From: Sipunculus nudus
Taxonomy: Eukaryota > Annelida > Sipuncula > Golfingiida > Sipunculidae
DNA: 64,000 nt
Direction: 5' to 3'
Assembly: GCA_026874595.1 (NCBI GenBank)
Contig: CM049322.1
Location: 1,473,900-1,537,899 of the forward strand
In this document: positions 1 through 11,500 of the stretch, piece by piece
How positions within the stretch are numbered: the first letter of the stretch is position 1
Layout of the letters: the number at the start of each line of letters is the position of its first letter
Program-made: the position numbers and the translations under genes
The notes under the pieces: generated by a model
What the model saw: only the letters and a program-made list of their open reading frames with translations
Told to the model about the DNA's origin: nothing
Databases searched by the model: none

Positions 1-278
1 AGCATTTTTCTACAAACACTCACAAATACTACCCATAGGGACACTGACTGGTTCACTGGCTACACGAAAATACCTGTTAGTGGTCAGTACTCTAAATATA
101 AGGGGTCAAATCGTACAATCAAAATCAGAAATAGCTATTACTTCTCAATTCTAAAAGTGATATAATCTAATTTAGGGACCCATTTTTCTCTTTTAACCTC
201 AATAATCAAAAGTTTTTATACCATATTCGACATAAATAGACTGCTGGGAAGTCTAACATTATATTATTTCTTCGGAAA
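1..278 (+). repeat. Partial B monomer (b4 type) at the left window edge
   Basis: The window opens inside a B monomer at AGCATTTTTCTACAAACACT, equivalent to about base 100 of a B unit. It carries the b4 marks AAACACTCAC and TTAGTGGTCAG. AAATATAAGG replaces the usual AAATATTAGG, which removes the stop that normally ends the open frame. The monomer ends with TTCGGAAA before the A monomer at 279. The array clearly continues to the left of the window. Confidence 0.95.
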
Positions 279-1781
279 ATGGTCGGAAAACGCATTTATG
301 GAGACATAGTTCCTTTGCTTACACTTTGCTTACGATTTGCTTATGCTTTGCTTACGGTGAAAACGCCAAAGAACTCAAGCATTTCTCTGCAAATACAGAC
401 AAGTATGAACCATAGGGACACAGCCTGGTTCCCTGGCTACACAATAGTGCCTGTTAGTCATCATGAATCTAAAAATAAAGGGTCAAACCGTTCTATCTAA
501 ATCAGAAATAGATAATACTATTAATTTCAAAAAGTGATAATATCGAGTTTAGGGACCCATTTTTCTTTTTTACCTGAATTGATTAACAGTTATGTTCCTT
601 CGACATAGATAGACTCTTGGAGAGCCTAATATTATATTATACCTTCAGAATATGGTTGCAAATCGCCTTTATGGAGACATAGTTCCTTTGCTTACATTTT
701 GCTTACGCTTAGCTTTTGCTTTGCTTACGAAGAAAACACCACAGATTTTAAGCATTTTTCTACAAACACTCACAAATACTACCCATAGGGACACTGACTG
801 GTTCACTGGCTACACGAAAATACCTGTTAGTGGTCAGTACTCTAAATATTAGGGGTCAAATCGTACAATCAAAATCAGAAATAGCTATTACTTCTCAATT
901 CTAAAAGTGATATAATCTAATTTAGGGACCCATTTTTCTCTTTTAACCTCAATAATCAAAAGTTTTTATACCATATTCGACATAAATAGACAGCTGGGAA
1001 GTCTAACATTATATTATTTCTTCGGAAAATGGTCGGAAAACGCCTTTATGGAGACATAGTTCCTTTGCTTACACTTTGCTTACGATTTGCTTATGCTTTG
1101 CTTACGGTGAAAACACCAAAGAACTCAAGCATTTTTCTGCAAATACAGACAAGTATGAACCATAGGGACACAGCCTGGTTCCCTGGCTACACAATAGTGC
1201 CTGTTAGTCATCATGAATCTAAAAATAAAGGGTCAAACCGTTCTATCTAAATCAGAAATAGATAATACTATTAATTTCAAAAAGTGATAATATCGAGTTT
1301 AGGGACCCATTTTTCTTTTTTACCTGAATTGATTAACAGTTATGTTCCTTCGACATAGATAGACTCTTGGACAGCCTAATATTATATTATACCTTCAGAA
1401 TATGGTTGCAAATCGCCTTTATGGAGACATAGTTCCTTTGCTTACATTTTGCTTACGCTTTACTTATGCTTTGCTTACGAAGAAAACACCACAGATTTTA
1501 AGCATTTTTCTACAGATACTCACAAATACTACCCATAGGGACACAGACTGGTTCACTGGCTACATGATAATACCTGTTAGTGGTCAGTACTCTAAATATT
1601 AGGCGTCAAATCCTACAATGAAAACCAGAAATAGCTATAACTTCTCAATTCTAAAAGTGATATAATCTAATTTAGGGACCCATTTTTCCCTTTTAACCTC
1701 AATAATCAAACGTTTTTTTTTTACCATATTCAACATAAATAGACTGCTGGGAAGTCTAACATTATATTATTTCTCCGGAAA
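279..1781 (+). repeat. Two A-B dimers outside the 18-monomer HOR
   Basis: Monomers start at 279 (A, a1-like with CGATTTGC), 652 (B, b4), 1029 (A, a1-like with CGATTTGC) and 1402 (B, b5-like, with ACATGATAATACC). The two dimers are 750 bp apart at both A and B starts and are close copies, especially the A units and their tails (TATCGAGTTTAGGGACCC and the ATTAACAG variant). The B unit at 1402 differs in its second half and has a T10 tract at 1713-1722. This block is not repeated as such elsewhere in the window. Confidence 0.85.
1713..1722 (+). repeat. Variable T-tract in the B tail (T10 example)
   Basis: Before ACCATATT the B tails carry a T run whose length and form vary between monomers: T10 here and in the b6 tails near 6985, TTTTTATACC in many b3 and b4 units, TTTTGTTACC in some b2 units (near 2468), and T6 to T8 elsewhere. 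The form is shared by corresponding monomers of HOR copies, so it is inherited with the unit and not purely random. It accounts for much of the monomer length variation (376-380 bp from B to A). Confidence 0.85.
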
Positions 1782-2527
1782 ATGGTCGAAAAACGCATTT
1801 ATATAGACATGGTTCCTTTGCTTACACTTTGCTTACACTTTGCTTATGCTTTTATTACGGTGAAAACACCAAAGAACTCAAGCAATATTTTGGAAATACA
1901 GACAAGTATGAACCATAGGGAAACAGCCTGGTTCCCTGGCTACACAATAGTGCCTGTTAGTCACCACGAATCTAAAAATTAAGGGTCAAACCGTTCTATC
2001 TAAATCAGAAATAGATAATACTATTAATTTCAAAAAGTGATAATATCGGGATTAGATACCCATTTTTCTTTTTTACCTGAATTGATCAACAGTTATGTTC
2101 CAAATTCGACATAAATAGACTCTTGGAGAGCCTAATATTATATTTTATCTTCAGAATATGGTTGCAAATCGCCTTTATGGAGACAAAGTTCCGTTGCTTA
2201 CATTTTGCTTACGCTTTGCTTATGCTTTGCTTACGAAGAAAACACCACCGATTTTAAGCATTATTCTACAAATACTCACAAATACTACCCATAGGGACAC
2301 AGATTGGTTCACTGGCTACATAATAATACCTGTTAGTGGTCAGTACTCTAAATATTAGGGGTCAAATCGTACAATCAAAATCAGAAATAGCTATTACTTC
2401 TCAATTCTAAAAGTGATATAATCTAATTTAGGGACCCATTTTTCTCTTTTAACCTCAATAATCAAAAGTTTTGTTACCATATTCGACATAAATAGACTGC
2501 TGGGAAGTCTAACATTATATTATTTCT

Positions 2528-2549
2528 TCGGAAAATGGTCGGAAAACGC
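2528..2549 (+). repeat. 11-bp direct repeat at the B-to-A boundary (representative)
   Basis: TCGGAAAATGG at 2528-2538 is followed directly by TCGGAAAACGC at 2539-2549, a second element with 11-bp spacing that straddles the junction from a B tail into an A head. At A-to-B junctions the matching bases read TTCAGAATATGG then TTGCAAATCGCC, so the doublet is largely degraded there. It therefore occurs about once per dimer rather than once per monomer. Confidence 0.85.
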
Positions 2550-2735
2550 ATTTATGGAGACATAGTTCCTTTGCTTACACTTTGCTTACGCTTTGCTTAT
2601 GCTTTGCTTACGGTGAAAACACCAAAGAACTCAAGCATTTTTCTGCAAATACAGACAAGTATGAACCATAGGGACACAGCCTGGTTCCCTGGCTACACAA
2701 TAGTGCCTGTTAGTCATCATGAATCTAAAAATTAA
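2535..2735 (+). other. Recurrent 66-codon open frame inside the monomer; judged not a gene
   Basis: In 151 of 169 complete monomers the first part reads open from the phase-marker ATG for 64 to 87 codons, mostly 66 or 73. The translation has no signal, membrane pattern or motif that I recognise, and the run of L, C, A, Y and F residues simply translates the 11-bp DNA repeat. Between the A unit at 2535 and the B unit at 5171 there are 31 base differences in 66 codons; 11 fall at third positions and only 4 codon changes are synonymous, which is what no protein constraint looks like. Eighteen monomers have stops, a lost ATG or frameshifts, several of which have been amplified with the HORs. There is no Shine-Dalgarno sequence or recognisable promoter upstream. 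Transcription as non-coding RNA cannot be excluded. Confidence 0.8.
2569..2612 (+). repeat. Four tandem 11-bp CTTTGCTTACR units inside the monomer (representative)
   Basis: Positions 2569-2579, 2580-2590, 2591-2601 and 2602-2612 read CTTTGCTTACA, CTTTGCTTACG, CTTTGCTTATG and CTTTGCTTACG. The same cluster is recognisable at the same place in essentially every A and B monomer, about 35 bp after the monomer start, with single-base changes (for example TTTGTTTACACC in a2, CGATTGGCTTACG in a6, TTTTATTACGG in a4). It is among the best conserved parts shared by both classes. Whether it binds a protein is unknown. Confidence 0.92.
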
Positions 2736-5170
2736 GGATCAAACCGTTCCATCTAAATCAGAAATAGATAATACTATAAATTTAAAAAAAGTGATAATAT
2801 CGGGATTAGATACCCATTTTTCTTTTTTACCTGAATTGATCAACAGTTATGTTCCAAATTCGACATAAATAGACTCTTGGAGAGCCTAATATTATATTTT
2901 ATCTTCAGAATATGGTTGCAAATCGCCTTTATGGAGACATAGTTCCGTTGCTTACATTTTGCTTACGCTTTGCTTATGCTTTGCTGACGAAGAAAACACC
3001 ACAGAATTTAAACACTTCTCTACAAATACTCACAAATACTACCCATAGGGACACTGACTGGTTCACTGGCTACACGATTATACCTGTTGGTGGACAGTAC
3101 TCTAAATATTAGGGGTCAAATCGTACAATCAAAATCAGAAATAGCTATTACTTCTCAATTCTAAAAGTGATATAATCTAGTTTAGGGACCCATTTTTCTC
3201 TTTTAACCTCAATAATCAAAAGTTTTTTACCATATTCGACATAAATAGACTGCTGGGAAGTCTAACATTATATAATTTCTTCGGAAAATGGTCGGAAAAC
3301 GCATTTATGGAGACATAGTTCCTTTGTTTACACCTTGCTTACGCTTTGCTTATGCTTTGCTTATGGTGAAAACACCAAAGAACTCAAGCATTTTTCTGCA
3401 AATACAGACAAGTATGAACCATAGGGACACAGCCTGGTTCCCTGGCTACACAATAGTGCCTGTTAGTCACCATGAATCTTAAAAATAAAGGGTCAAACCG
3501 TTCTATCTAAATCAGAAATAGATAATACTATAAATTTAAAAAAAAGTGATAATATCGGGATTAGATACCCATTTTTCTTTTTTACCTGAATTGATCAACA
3601 GTTATGTTCCAAATTCGACATAACTAGACTTTTGGAGAGCCTAATATTATATTTTATCTTCAGAATATGGTTGCAAATCGCCTTTATGGAGACATAGTTC
3701 CTTTGCTTACATTTTGCTTACGCTTTGCTTATGCTTTGCTTACGAAGAAAACACCACAGATTTGAAGCATTTTTCTACAAATACTCACAAATACTACCCA
3801 TAGGGACACTGACTGGTTCACTGGCTACACGAAAATACCTGTTAGTGTTCAGTACTCTAAATATTAGGGATCAAATCGTACAATCAAAATCAGAAATAGC
3901 TATTACTTCTCAATTCTAAAAGTGATATAATCTAATTTAGGGACCCATTTTTCTCTTTTAACCTCAATAATCAAAAGTTTTTATACCATATTCGACATAA
4001 ATAGACTGCTGGGAAGTCTAACATTATATTATTTCTTCGGAAAATGGTCGGAAAACGCATTTATGGAGACATAGTTCCTTTGCTTACACTTTGCTTACGC
4101 TTTGCTTATGTTTTTCTTACGGTGAAAACACCAAAGAACTCAAGCAATTTTTTTGAAATACAGACAAGTATGAACAATAGGGACACAGCCTGGTTCCCTG
4201 GCTACACAATAGTGCCTGTTAGTCATCATGAATCTAAAAATTAAGGGTCAAACCGTTCTAACTAAATCAGAAATAGATAATACTATTAATTTCAAAAAGT
4301 GATAATATCGAGTTTAGGGAGCCATTTTTCTTTTTTACCTGAATTGATCAACAGTTATGTTCCTTCGACATAGATAGACTCTTGGAGAGCCTAATATTAT
4401 ATTATATCTGCAGAATATGGTTGCAAATCGCCTTTATGGAGACATAGTTCCGTTGCTTACATTTTGCTTACGCTTTGCTTATGCTTTGCTTACGAAGAAA
4501 ACACCACAGAATTTAAACATTTCTCTACAAATACTCACAAATACTACCCATAGGGACACTGACTGGTTCACTGGCTACACGATTATACCTGTTGGTGGTC
4601 AGTACTCTAAATATTAGGGGTCAAATTGTACAATCAAAATCAGAAATAGCTATTACTTCTCAATTCTAAAAGTGATATAATCTAGTTTAGGGACCCATTT
4701 TTCTCTTTTAACCTCAACAATCAAAAGTTTTTATGCCATATTCGACATAAATAGACTGCTGGGAAGTCTAACATTATATTATTTCTTCGGAAAATGGTCG
4801 GAAAACGCATTTATGGAGACATAGTTCCTTTGTTTACACCTTGCTTACGCTTTGCTTATGCTTTGCTTATGGTGAAAACACCAAAGAACTCAAGCATTTT
4901 TCTGCAAATACAGACAAGTATGAACCATAGGGACACAGCCTGGTTCCCTGGCTACACAATAGTGCCTGTTAGTCATCATGAATCTAAAAATAAAGGGTCA
5001 AACCGTTCTATCTAAATCAGAAATAGATAATACTATAAATTTAAAAAAAGTGATAATATCGGGATTAGATACCCATTTTTCTTTTTTACCTGAATTGATC
5101 AACAGTTATGTTCCAAATTCGACATAAATAGACTCTTGGAGAGCCTAATATTATATTTTATCTTCAGAAT

Positions 5171-5547
5171 ATGGTTGCAAATCGCCTTTATGGAGACATA
5201 GTTCCTTTGCTTACATTTTGCTTACGCTTTGCTTATGCTTTGCTTACGAAGAAAACACCACAGATTTTAAGCATTTTTCTACAAATACTCACAAATACTA
5301 CCCATAGGGACACTGACTGGTTCACTGGCTACACGAAAATACCTGTTAGTGTTCAGTACTCTAAATATTAGGGATCAAATCGTACAATCAAAATCAGAAA
5401 TAGCTATTACTTCTCAATTCTAAAAGTGATATAATCTAGTTTAGGGACCCATTTTTCTCTTTTAACCTCAATAATCAAAAGTTTTTATACCATATTCGAC
5501 ATAAATAGACTAGTGGGAAGTCTAACATTATATTATTTCTTCGGAAA
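5171..5547 (+). repeat. Representative B monomer (377 bp)
   Basis: The B class shares the TTTATGGAGACATAGTTCC core, the 11-bp units and CCATAGGGACACTGACTGG with A. It differs in GAAGAAAACACCACAG, ACTCACAAATACTACC and the AAATATTAGG end of the open frame. Its tail has GTGATATAATCTA, TTTAGGGACCCATTTTTCTC and a variable T-tract before ACCATATTCGACATAAATAG. It ends TTATATTATTTCTTCGGAAA, running into the next A. Against the A unit at 2535 the first 198 bp differ at 31 bases; the tail looks more diverged and contains indels. Confidence 0.9.
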
Positions 5548-8178
5548 ATGGTCGGAAAACGCATTTATGGAGACATAGTTCCTTTGCTTACACTTTGCTT
5601 ACGATTGGCTTACGCTTTGCTTACGGTGAAAACACCAAAGAACTCAAGCATTTTTCTGCAAATACAGACAAGTATGAACCATAGGGACACAGCCTGGTTC
5701 CCTGGCTACACAATAGTGCCTGTTAGTCATCATGAATCTAAAAATAAAGGGTCAAACCGTTCTATCTAAATCAGAAATAGATAATACTATTAATTTCAAA
5801 AAGTGATAATATCTAGTTTAGGGACCCATTTTTCTTTTTTACCTGAATTGATTAACAGTTATGTTCCTTCGACATAGATAGACTCTTGGAGAGCCTAATA
5901 TTATATTATACCTTCAGAATATGGTTGCAAATCTCCTTTATGGAGACATAGTTCCTTTGCTTACATTTTGCTTACGCTTTGCTTATGCTTTGCTTACAAA
6001 GAAAACACCACAGATTTTAAGCATTTTTCTACAAATACTCACAAATACGACCCATAGGGACACAGACTGGTTCACTGGCTACACGATAATACCTGTTAGT
6101 GGTCAGTACTCTAAATATTAGGGGTCAAATCGTACAATGAAAATCAGAAATAGCTATTACTTCTTAATTCTAAAAGTGATATAATCTAATTTAGGGACCC
6201 ATTTTTCTCTTTAAACCTCAATAATCAAACGTTTTTTTTACCATATTCAACATAAATAGACTGCTGGGAAGTCTAACATTATATTATTTCTCCGGAAAAT
6301 GGTCGGAAAACGCATTTATGGAGACATAGTTCCTTTGCTTACACCTTGCTAACACTTTGCTTATGCTTTGCTTATGGTGAAAACACCAAAGAACTCAAGC
6401 ATTTTTCTGCAAATACAGACAAGTATGAACCATAGGGACACAGCCTGGTTCCCTGGCTACACAATAGTGCCTGTTAGTCATCATGAATCTAAAAATTAAG
6501 GGTCAAACCGTTCCATCTAAATCAGAAATAGATAATACTATTAATATCAAAAAGTGATAATATCGAGTTTAGGGAGCCATTTTTCTTTTTTACCTGAATT
6601 GATCAACAGTTATGTTCATAATTCGACAAAAATGGACTCCTGAGAGCCTAATATTATATTATATCTTCAGAATATGGTTGCAAATCGCCTTTATGGAGAC
6701 ATTTTTTATTTGCTTACATTTTGCTTACGCTTTGCTTATGCTTTGCTTACGAAGAAAACACCACAGATTTTAAGCATTTTTCTACAAACACTCACAAATA
6801 CTACCCATAGGGACACAGACTGGTTCACTGGCTACATGATAATACCTGTTAGTGGTCAGTACTCTAAATATTAGGGGTCAAATCGTACAATGAAAATCAG
6901 AATTAGCTATTACTTCTTAATTCTAAAAGTGATATAATCTAATTTAGGGACCCATTTTTCTCTTTAAACCTCAATAATCAAACGTTTTTTTTTTACCATA
7001 TTCAACATAAATAGACTGCTGGGAAGTCTAACATTATATTATTTCTCCGGAAAATGGTCGGAAAACGCATTTATGGAGACATAGTTCCTTTGCTTACACC
7101 TTGCTTACGCTTTGCTTATGCTTTGCTTACGGTGAAAACACCAAAGAACTCAAGCATTTTTCTGCAAAAACAGACAAGTATGAACCATAGGGACACAGCC
7201 TGGTTCCCTGGCTACACAATAGTGCCTGTTAGTCATCATGAATCTAAAAATTAAGGGTCAAACCGTTCCATCTAAATCAGAAATAGATAATACTATTAAT
7301 ATCAAAAAGTGATAATATCGAGTTTAGGGAGCCATTTTTCTTTTTTACCTGAATTGATCAACAGTTATGTTCCAAATTCGACAAAAATAGACTCTTGAGA
7401 GCCTAATATTATATTATATCTTCAGAATATGGTTGCAAATCGCCTTTATGGAGACACAGTTTCCTTGCTTACATTTTGCTTACGCTTTGCTTATGCTTTG
7501 CTTACGAAGAAAACACCACAGATTTTAAGCATTTTTCTACAAACACTCACAAATACTACCCATAGGGACACTGACTGGTTCACTGGCTACACGAAAATAC
7601 CTGTTAGAGGTCAGTACTCTAAATATTAGGGGTCAAATCGTACAATCAAAATCAGAAATAGCTATTACTTCTCAATTCTAAAAGTGATATAATCTAATTT
7701 AGGGACCCATTTTTCTCTTTTAACCTCAACAATCAAAAGTTTTTATACCATATTCGACATAAATAGACTGCTGGGAAGTCTAACATTATATTATTTCTTC
7801 GGAAAATGGTCGGAAAACGCATTTATAGAGACATAGTTCATTTGCTTACACTTTGCTTACGCTTTGCTTATGCTTTTCTTACGGTGAAAACACCAAAGAA
7901 CTCAAGCAATTTTTTTTAAATACAGACAAGTATGAACCATAGGGACACAGCCTGGTTCCCTGGCTACACAATAGTGCCTGTAAGTCATCATGAATCTAAA
8001 AATTAAGGGTCAAACCGTTCTAACTAAATCAGAAATAGATAATACTATTAATTTCAAAAAGTGATAATATCGAGTTTAGGGAGCCATTTTTCTTTTTTAC
8101 CTGAAGTGATCAACAGTTATGTTCCTTCGACATAGATAGACTCTTGGAGAGCCTAATATTATATTATATCTGCAGAAT

Positions 8179-8555
8179 ATGGTTGCAAATCGCCTTTATG
8201 GAGACATAGTTCCGTTGCTTACATTTTGCTTACGCTTTGCTTATGCTTTGCTTACGAAGAAAACACCACAGATTTTAAGCATTTTTCTACAAATACTCAC
8301 AAATACTACCCATAGGGACACTGACTGGTTCACTGGCTACACGAAAATACCTGTTAGTGTTCAGTACTCTAAATATTAGGGATCAAATCGTACAATCAAA
8401 ATCAGAAATAGCTATTACTTCTCAATTCTAAAAGTGATATAATCTAATTTAGGGACCCATTTTTCTCTTTTAACCTCAATAATCAAAAGTTTTTATACCA
8501 TATTCGACATAAATAGACTAGTGGGAAGTCTAACATTATATTATTTCTTCGGAAA
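8179..8555 (+). repeat. Hybrid B monomer b1/b3 (dimer loss), copied at 14953
   Basis: The head has the b1 marks (TTCCGTTGC and an upstream CTGCAG), while from GATTTTAAGC on it is b3 (GTTAGTGTTCAG and ACTAGTGGG in the tail). The undeleted order a3-b1-a2-b3-a6 at 4044-5548 becomes a3x-[b1/b3]-a6, that is, one B-A dimer equivalent is missing. The exchange lies between 8215 and 8272, where b1 and b3 are identical. The copy at 14953-15329 shows the event preceded the 6,774-bp duplication. Confidence 0.85.
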
Positions 8556-11500
8556 ATGGTCGGAAAACGCATTTATATAGACATGGTTCCTTTGCTTACA
8601 CTTTGCTTACACTTTGCTTATGCTTTTATTACGGTGAAAACACCAAAGAACTCAAGCAATATTTTGGAAATACAGACAAGTATGAACCATAGGGAAACAG
8701 CCTGGTTCCCTGGCTACACAATAGTGCCTGTTAGTCACCACGAATCTAAAAATTAAGGGTCAAACCGTTCTATCTAAATCAGAAATAGATAATACTATTA
8801 ATTTCAAAAAGTGATAATATCGGGATTAGATACCCATTTTTCTTTTTTACCTGAATTGATCAACAGTTATGTTCCAAATTCGACATAAATAGACTCTTGG
8901 AGAGCCTAATATTATATTTTATCTTCAGAATATGGTTGCAAATCGCCTTTATGGAGACAAAGTTCCGTTGCTTACATTTTGCTTACGCTTTGCTTATGCT
9001 TTGCTTACGAAGAAAACACCACCGATTTTAAGCATTATTCTACAAATACTCACAAATACTACCCATAGGGACACAGATTGGTTCACTGGCTACATAATAA
9101 TACCTGTTAGTGGTCAGTACTCTAAATATTAGGGGTCAAATCGTACAATCAAAATCAGAAATAGCTATTACTTCTCAATTCTAAAAGTGATATAATCTAA
9201 TTTAGGGACCCATTTTTCTCTTTTAACCTCAATAATCAAAAGTTTTGTTACCATATTCGACATAAATAGACTGCTGGGAAGTCTAACATTATATTATTTC
9301 TTCGGAAAATGGTCGGAAAACGCATTTATGGAGACATAGTTCCTTTGCTTACACTTTGCTTACGCTTTGCTTATGCTTTGCTTACGGTGAAAACACCAAA
9401 GAACTCAAGCATTTTTCTGCAAATACAGACAAGTATGAACCATAGGGACACAGCCTGGTTCCCTGGCTACACAATAGTGCCTGTTAGTCATCATGAATCT
9501 AAAAATTAAGGGTCAAACCGTTCCATCTAAATCAGAAATAGATAATACTATAAATTTAAAAAAAGTGATAATATCGGGATTAGATACCCATTTTTCTTTT
9601 TTACCTGAATTGATCAACAGTTATGTTCCAAATTCGACATAAATAGACTCTTGGAGAGCCTAATATTATATTTTATCTTCAGAATATGGTTGCAAATCGC
9701 CTTTATGGAGACATAGTTCCGTTGCTTACATTTTGCTTACGCTTTGCTTATGCTTTGCTGACGAAGAAAACACCACAGAATTTAAACACTTCTCTACAAA
9801 TACTCACAAATACTACCCATAGGGACACTGACTGGTTCACTGGCTACACGATTATACCTGTTGGTGGACAGTACTCTAAATATTAGGGGTCAAATCGTAC
9901 AATCAAAATCAGAAATAGCTATTACTTCTCAATTCTAAAAGTGATATAATCTAGTTTAGGGACCCATTTTTCTCTTTTAACCTCAATAATCAAAAGTTTT
10001 TTACCATATTCGACATAAATAGACTGCTGGGAAGTCTAACATTATATAATTTCTTCGGAAAATGGTCGGAAAACGCATTTATGGAGACATAGTTCCTTTG
10101 TTTACACCTTGCTTACGCTTTGCTTATGCTTTGCTTATGGTGAAAACACCAAAGAACTCAAGCATTTTTCTGCAAATACAGACAAGTATGAACCATAGGG
10201 ACACAGCCTGGTTCCCTGGCTACACAATAGTGCCTGTTAGTCACCATGAATCTTAAAAATAAAGGGTCAAACCGTTCTATCTAAATCAGAAATAGATAAT
10301 ACTATAAATTTAAAAAAAAGTGATAATATCGGGATTAGATACCCATTTTTCTTTTTTACCTGAATTGATCAACAGTTATGTTCCAAATTCGACATAACTA
10401 GACTCTTGGAGAGCCTAATATTATATTTTATCTTCAGAATATGGTTGCAAATCGCCTTTATGGAGACATAGTTCCTTTGCTTACATTTTGCTTACGCTTT
10501 GCTTATGCTTTGCTTACGAAGAAAACACCACAGATTTGAAGCATTTTTCTACAAATACTCACAAATACTACCCATAGGGACACTGACTGGTTCACTGGCT
10601 ACACGAAAATACCTGTTAGTGTTCAGTACTCTAAATATTAGGGATCAAATCGTACAATCAAAATCAGAAATAGCTATTACTTCTCAATTCTAAAAGTGAT
10701 ATAATCTAATTTAGGGACCCATTTTTCTCTTTTAACCTCAATAATCAAAAGTTTTTATACCATATTCGACATAAATAGACTGCTGGGAAGTCTAACATTA
10801 TATTATTTCTTCGGAAAATGGTCGGAAAACGCATTTATGGAGACATAGTTCCTTTGCTTACACTTTGCTTACGCTTTGCTTATGTTTTTCTTACGGTGAA
10901 AACACCAAAGAACTCAAGCAATTTTTTTGAAATACAGACAAGTATGAACAATAGGGACACAGCCTGGTTCCCTGGCTACACAATAGTGCCTGTTAGTCAT
11001 CATGAATCTAAAAATTAAGGGTCAAACCGTTCTAACTAAATCAGAAATAGATAATACTATTAATTTCAAAAAGTGATAATATCGAGTTTAGGGAGCCATT
11101 TTTCTTTTTTACCTGAATTGATCAACAGTTATGTTCCTTCGACATAGATAGACTCTTGGAGAGCCTAATATTATATTATATCTGCAGAATATGGTTGCAA
11201 ATCGCCTTTATGGAGACATAGTTCCGTTGCTTACATTTTGCTTACGCTTTGCTTATGCTTTGCTTACGAAGAAAACACCACAGAATTTAAACATTTCTCT
11301 ACAAATACTCACAAATACTACCCATAGGGACACTGACTGGTTCACTGGCTACACGATTATACCTGTTGGTGGTCAGTACTCTAAATATTAGGGGTCAAAT
11401 TGTACAATCAAAATCAGAAATAGCTATTACTTCTCAATTCTAAAAGTGATATAATCTAGTTTAGGGACCCATTTTTCTCTTTTAACCTCAACAATCAAAA

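Larger units (their letters stand above)
2535..2911 (+). repeat. Representative A monomer (377 bp)
   Basis: This unit shows the layout of the A class. Bases 1-34 are the A head. Four 11-bp units follow at 2569-2612. Then come a conserved CCATAGGGACACAGCCTGG segment and CCTGTTAGTCATCATGAATC up to the TAA at 2733-2735. The remaining 176 bp are A+T-rich, with GTGATAATATCGGG, CCCATTTTTCTTTTTTACC and GCCTAATATTATATT. G+C is 80/201 in the first part and 49/176 in the second, by hand count. Across A monomers the tail exists in several types (CGAGTTTAGGGACCC, CGAGTTTAGGGAGCC, CGGGATTAGATACCC, CGGGATTAGGGACCC) that combine with different heads. Confidence 0.9.
1782..8555 (+). repeat. 18-monomer HOR (6,774 bp), copy 1
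   Basis: Monomer order with starts: a4b 1782, b2 2158, a1 2535, b1 2912, a2 3288, b3s 3667, a3 4044, b1 4417, a2 4794, b3 5171, a6 5548, b5 5921, a5x 6299, b6 6674, a5 7054, b4r 7429, a3x 7806, b1/b3 hybrid 8179. The same 18 recur in the same order 6,774 bp downstream. By eye the two copies differ at only a few bases, for example A at 2738 versus G at 9512, T at 3631 versus C at 10405, and A at 7840 versus C at 14614. This implies a recent duplication. The left edge of shared identity lies just inside the first monomer, because 1782 reads GGTCGAAAAACGC and its preceding B tail reads TCTCCGG, unlike copy 2. Confidence 0.93.

Noticed and set aside
155-165. Bacterial-type -10 box (GTGATATAATC in every B tail)
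   Set aside because: TATAAT occurs by A+T-rich composition; there is no TTGACA-like -35 at proper spacing, no ribosome binding site, and the context is a eukaryote-type satellite.
2527-2545. CENP-B box at TTCGGAAAATGGTCGG
   Set aside because: The consensus TTCG-4N-A-2N-CGGG is matched in TTCG and the A, but the CGGG position reads GTCG, so the core is not met.
2676-2695. Hairpin AGCCTGG...CCCTGGCT as a structured RNA or terminator
   Set aside because: The inverted repeat is short and imperfect and is lost in B monomers (GACTGG...CACTGG), so it is not conserved.
2694-2704. RNA polymerase III B-box-like GGTTC motif near GGCTAC
   Set aside because: GGTTCCCTGG or GGTTCACTGG does not match GGTTCGANTCC and no A box lies upstream; no tRNA-like fold is visible.
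3725-3919. 64-codon ORF in another frame (repeated at 10499)
   Set aside because: It appears only because the b3s monomer has a TGA in the usual frame; it is the same satellite sequence read in another frame.
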